A stretch of 64,000 bases of DNA from Gillisia limnaea DSM 15749 (GTDB taxonomy: Bacteria > Bacteroidota > Bacteroidia > Flavobacteriales > Flavobacteriaceae), in assembly GCF_000243235.1 (NCBI RefSeq), contig NZ_JH594606.1, forward strand, positions 2,166,572 through 2,230,571. Direction: 5' to 3'. Below, piece after piece: positions 62,806-64,000 of this stretch; positions within the stretch are counted from its first letter, which is position 1; the number at the start of each line of letters is the position of its first letter. A model generated the notes under the pieces. The model was not told where the DNA came from, did no database searches, and was given only the letters and a program-made list of their open reading frames with translations. Made by a program: the position numbers and the translations under genes.

Positions 62806-64000
62806 ATGAAAAAGCAGGATCAAATATCCGGGGAAGCATGGTACGCGATTGAAGATTCTGGAATTTTTGATAAGTTAAAAGCATCAAAAGGAGGCCTTTC
62901 ACCGGAGGAGGTAAAATCCAGGCGGGAAATTTATGGGGAGAATAAACTTCCGGAGGGAAAGAAAGTCACCTTGTTGGAGATCATCCTTCATCAGCTGCTA
63001 AATCCGCTCATATTTATTCTTATTGCTGCTGCAATTGCTTCTGTTGCAATTGGGGAAGCTAAAGATGCAATTTTTATTTTTCTTGTTATTTTCATCAACA
63101 GTGCAGTTGGTACTTACCAGGAATACAATGCCGAAAAAAGTGCTGCTACATTGCAAAAACTTTTAAGGATTAAGGCGAGCGTGCGAAGGGAGGAAAAACA
63201 ACTGAAGATCCCTTCAGAAGAGCTGGTGCCGGGGGATGTTGTTTTATTGGAATCGGGAATTAAGGTTCCGGCAGATATTCGGATAATTGAATCTTCAGGC
63301 CTTGAAATAGATGAAAGTCTTTTAACCGGAGAATCTGTATCGGTAAAAAAGCAGTCTGGAACACTAAATAAAAACCTTGGTATCGCAGAACGTACCAACA
63401 TGGCATTTGCTGGATCAACCGTTTTATACGGACGCGGTTGGGGTTTGGTTGTTTCCACAGGTTTAGAAACCGAAGTTGGAAAGATTTCTAAGCACGTTAC
63501 AGAATCCGAGTCGGCGAAGCCACCGCTGGTCCAGCGTATGGAAAAATTCATCCAACAAATAGGCATCTTGATAATCGTGCTCAGTCTAATTATTGGGGGT
63601 ATGCTCCATATCCAGGGATTGGCTATAATGGATATTTTCTTTTTTGTAGTTGCCCTTGCAGTTTCAGCAATTCCTGAAGGTTTACCCGTAGCCTTAACAG
63701 TGGCCTTGTCTATTGCAGCCAAACGCATGGCAAAGCGCAATGTAATTGTGCGCAAACTGAATTCGGTTGAAAGCCTTGGTAGTTGTACCGTTATAGCCAG
63801 TGATAAAACAGGAACGCTCACAGTGAACGAACAAACTGCCAAAAGAGTGATTTTACCGGACGGAAGTATTTTAAACATACAGGGAGAAGGCTATAACGGA
63901 GATGGTAAAGTATTCCGGAAAAATGAACCTGATAAGGAAATACATTTTTCCGAAAACAGAGAGATACAAAAAATTTGCAGAATCGCAGTTTGTGCCAATG
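62806..64000 (+). CDS. P2-type cation-transporting ATPase, 5' part (cut by window edge)
   Basis: 398 codons are visible and open to the window end. The N-terminal cation_ATPase_N domain is followed by transmembrane helices LIFILIAAAIASVAIG and DAIFIFLVIFINSAVG. The actuator domain has DESLLTGESVSV, the ion-binding helix is VSAIPEGLPVALTVALS, and the phosphorylation motif is SDKTGTLT (Asp333). PEGLP is typical of P2A/P2B Ca2+-type and related bacterial pumps. The ion is unknown. The frame lacks heavy-metal-binding motifs. Confidence 0.93.
   Translation, partial: MKKQDQISGEAWYAIEDSGIFDKLKASKGGLSPEEVKSRREIYGENKLPEGKKVTLLEIILHQLLNPLIFILIAAAIASVAIGEAKDAIFIFLVIFINSAVGTYQEYNAEKSAATLQKLLRIKASVRREEKQLKIPSEELVPGDVVLLESGIKVPADIRIIESSGLEIDESLLTGESVSVKKQSGTLNKNLGIAERTNMAFAGSTVLYGRGWGLVVSTGLETEVGKISKHVTESESAKPPLVQRMEKFIQQIGILIIVLSLIIGGMLHIQGLAIMDIFFFVVALAVSAIPEGLPVALTVALSIAAKRMAKRNVIVRKLNSVESLGSCTVIASDKTGTLTVNEQTAKRVILPDGSILNIQGEGYNGDGKVFRKNEPDKEIHFSENREIQKICRIAVCAN

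Noticed and set aside
63114-63878. 254-codon minus-strand frame
   Set aside because: It is antisense to the P-type ATPase, whose plus-strand frame has all family motifs (PEGLP, DKTGT).

Overview
The window looks like a chromosome segment of a marine-type member of the Flavobacteriaceae (Bacteroidota). The evidence is the gene content (KR2-like sodium-pump rhodopsin, HTTM protein, DUF4286, ligase-associated repair cassette, baeRF protein, 2.1-kb metG with a C-terminal tRNA-binding domain), Bacteroidota-type promoter boxes (TAnnTTTG) in place of E. coli-type -10 boxes, few Shine-Dalgarno sequences, and intergenic GC-rich palindromes of the kind common in this family.

Region 1-11.6 kb is accessory DNA. 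It opens with the 3' part of a retinal-binding ion pump. A gene-poor stretch follows, holding a broken HipB-like regulator with its operators still intact, a 222-bp MITE-like element with a perfect 9-bp target duplication, and nested inverted repeats. Next come a four-gene minus-strand phosphorelay (histidine kinase, response regulator, a 1628-residue REC-10xPAS-kinase, response regulator), a BLUF blue-light sensor and an AAA/DUF4143 ATPase. The ATPase lies between two copies of a 47-bp structured element. About 10 kb of this region is bracketed by a roughly 40-bp direct repeat, and the right copy lies near a tRNA-Leu(CAA) gene.

Region 11.8-45 kb is mostly housekeeping. It holds prs, rplY, pth, ribF, an HTTM protein, serS, a TPR protein, rsmA-mgtE, a hydroxyacid dehydrogenase, an OlsF-like acyltransferase, aspartate kinase with two paralogous GNAT acetyltransferases, fbp, the complete four-gene ligase-associated DNA repair cassette (MBL exonuclease, ATP ligase, Lhr-type helicase, PdeM), a TspO-like protein and a flavin disulfide reductase. 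One glyoxalase-family gene is broken by two frameshifts.

Region 45-64 kb is mixed. mfd carries an in-frame palindromic repeat, and its tail is encoded by another repeat. Downstream is a decaying cassette (one clearly frameshifted gene and one probably frameshifted lipoprotein gene) and then a diverged second copy of the mfd 3' end, as if foreign DNA had recombined there. YefM-YoeB, a baeRF protein, asnB, yraN and metG follow. Beyond metG lies about 1 kb of palindromic repeats in which a GIY-YIG nuclease gene sits between perfect 177-bp direct repeats. The window ends with a histone-deacetylase-family protein, a tail-less SSB, a PIN toxin-antitoxin pair and the 5' part of a P2-type cation ATPase that runs off the edge.

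The most unusual signals are the GIY-YIG/palindrome cluster, the paired 47-bp elements around the DUF4143 ATPase, the MITE, and the mfd tail remnant. No CRISPR array, rRNA or complete insertion sequence was seen.
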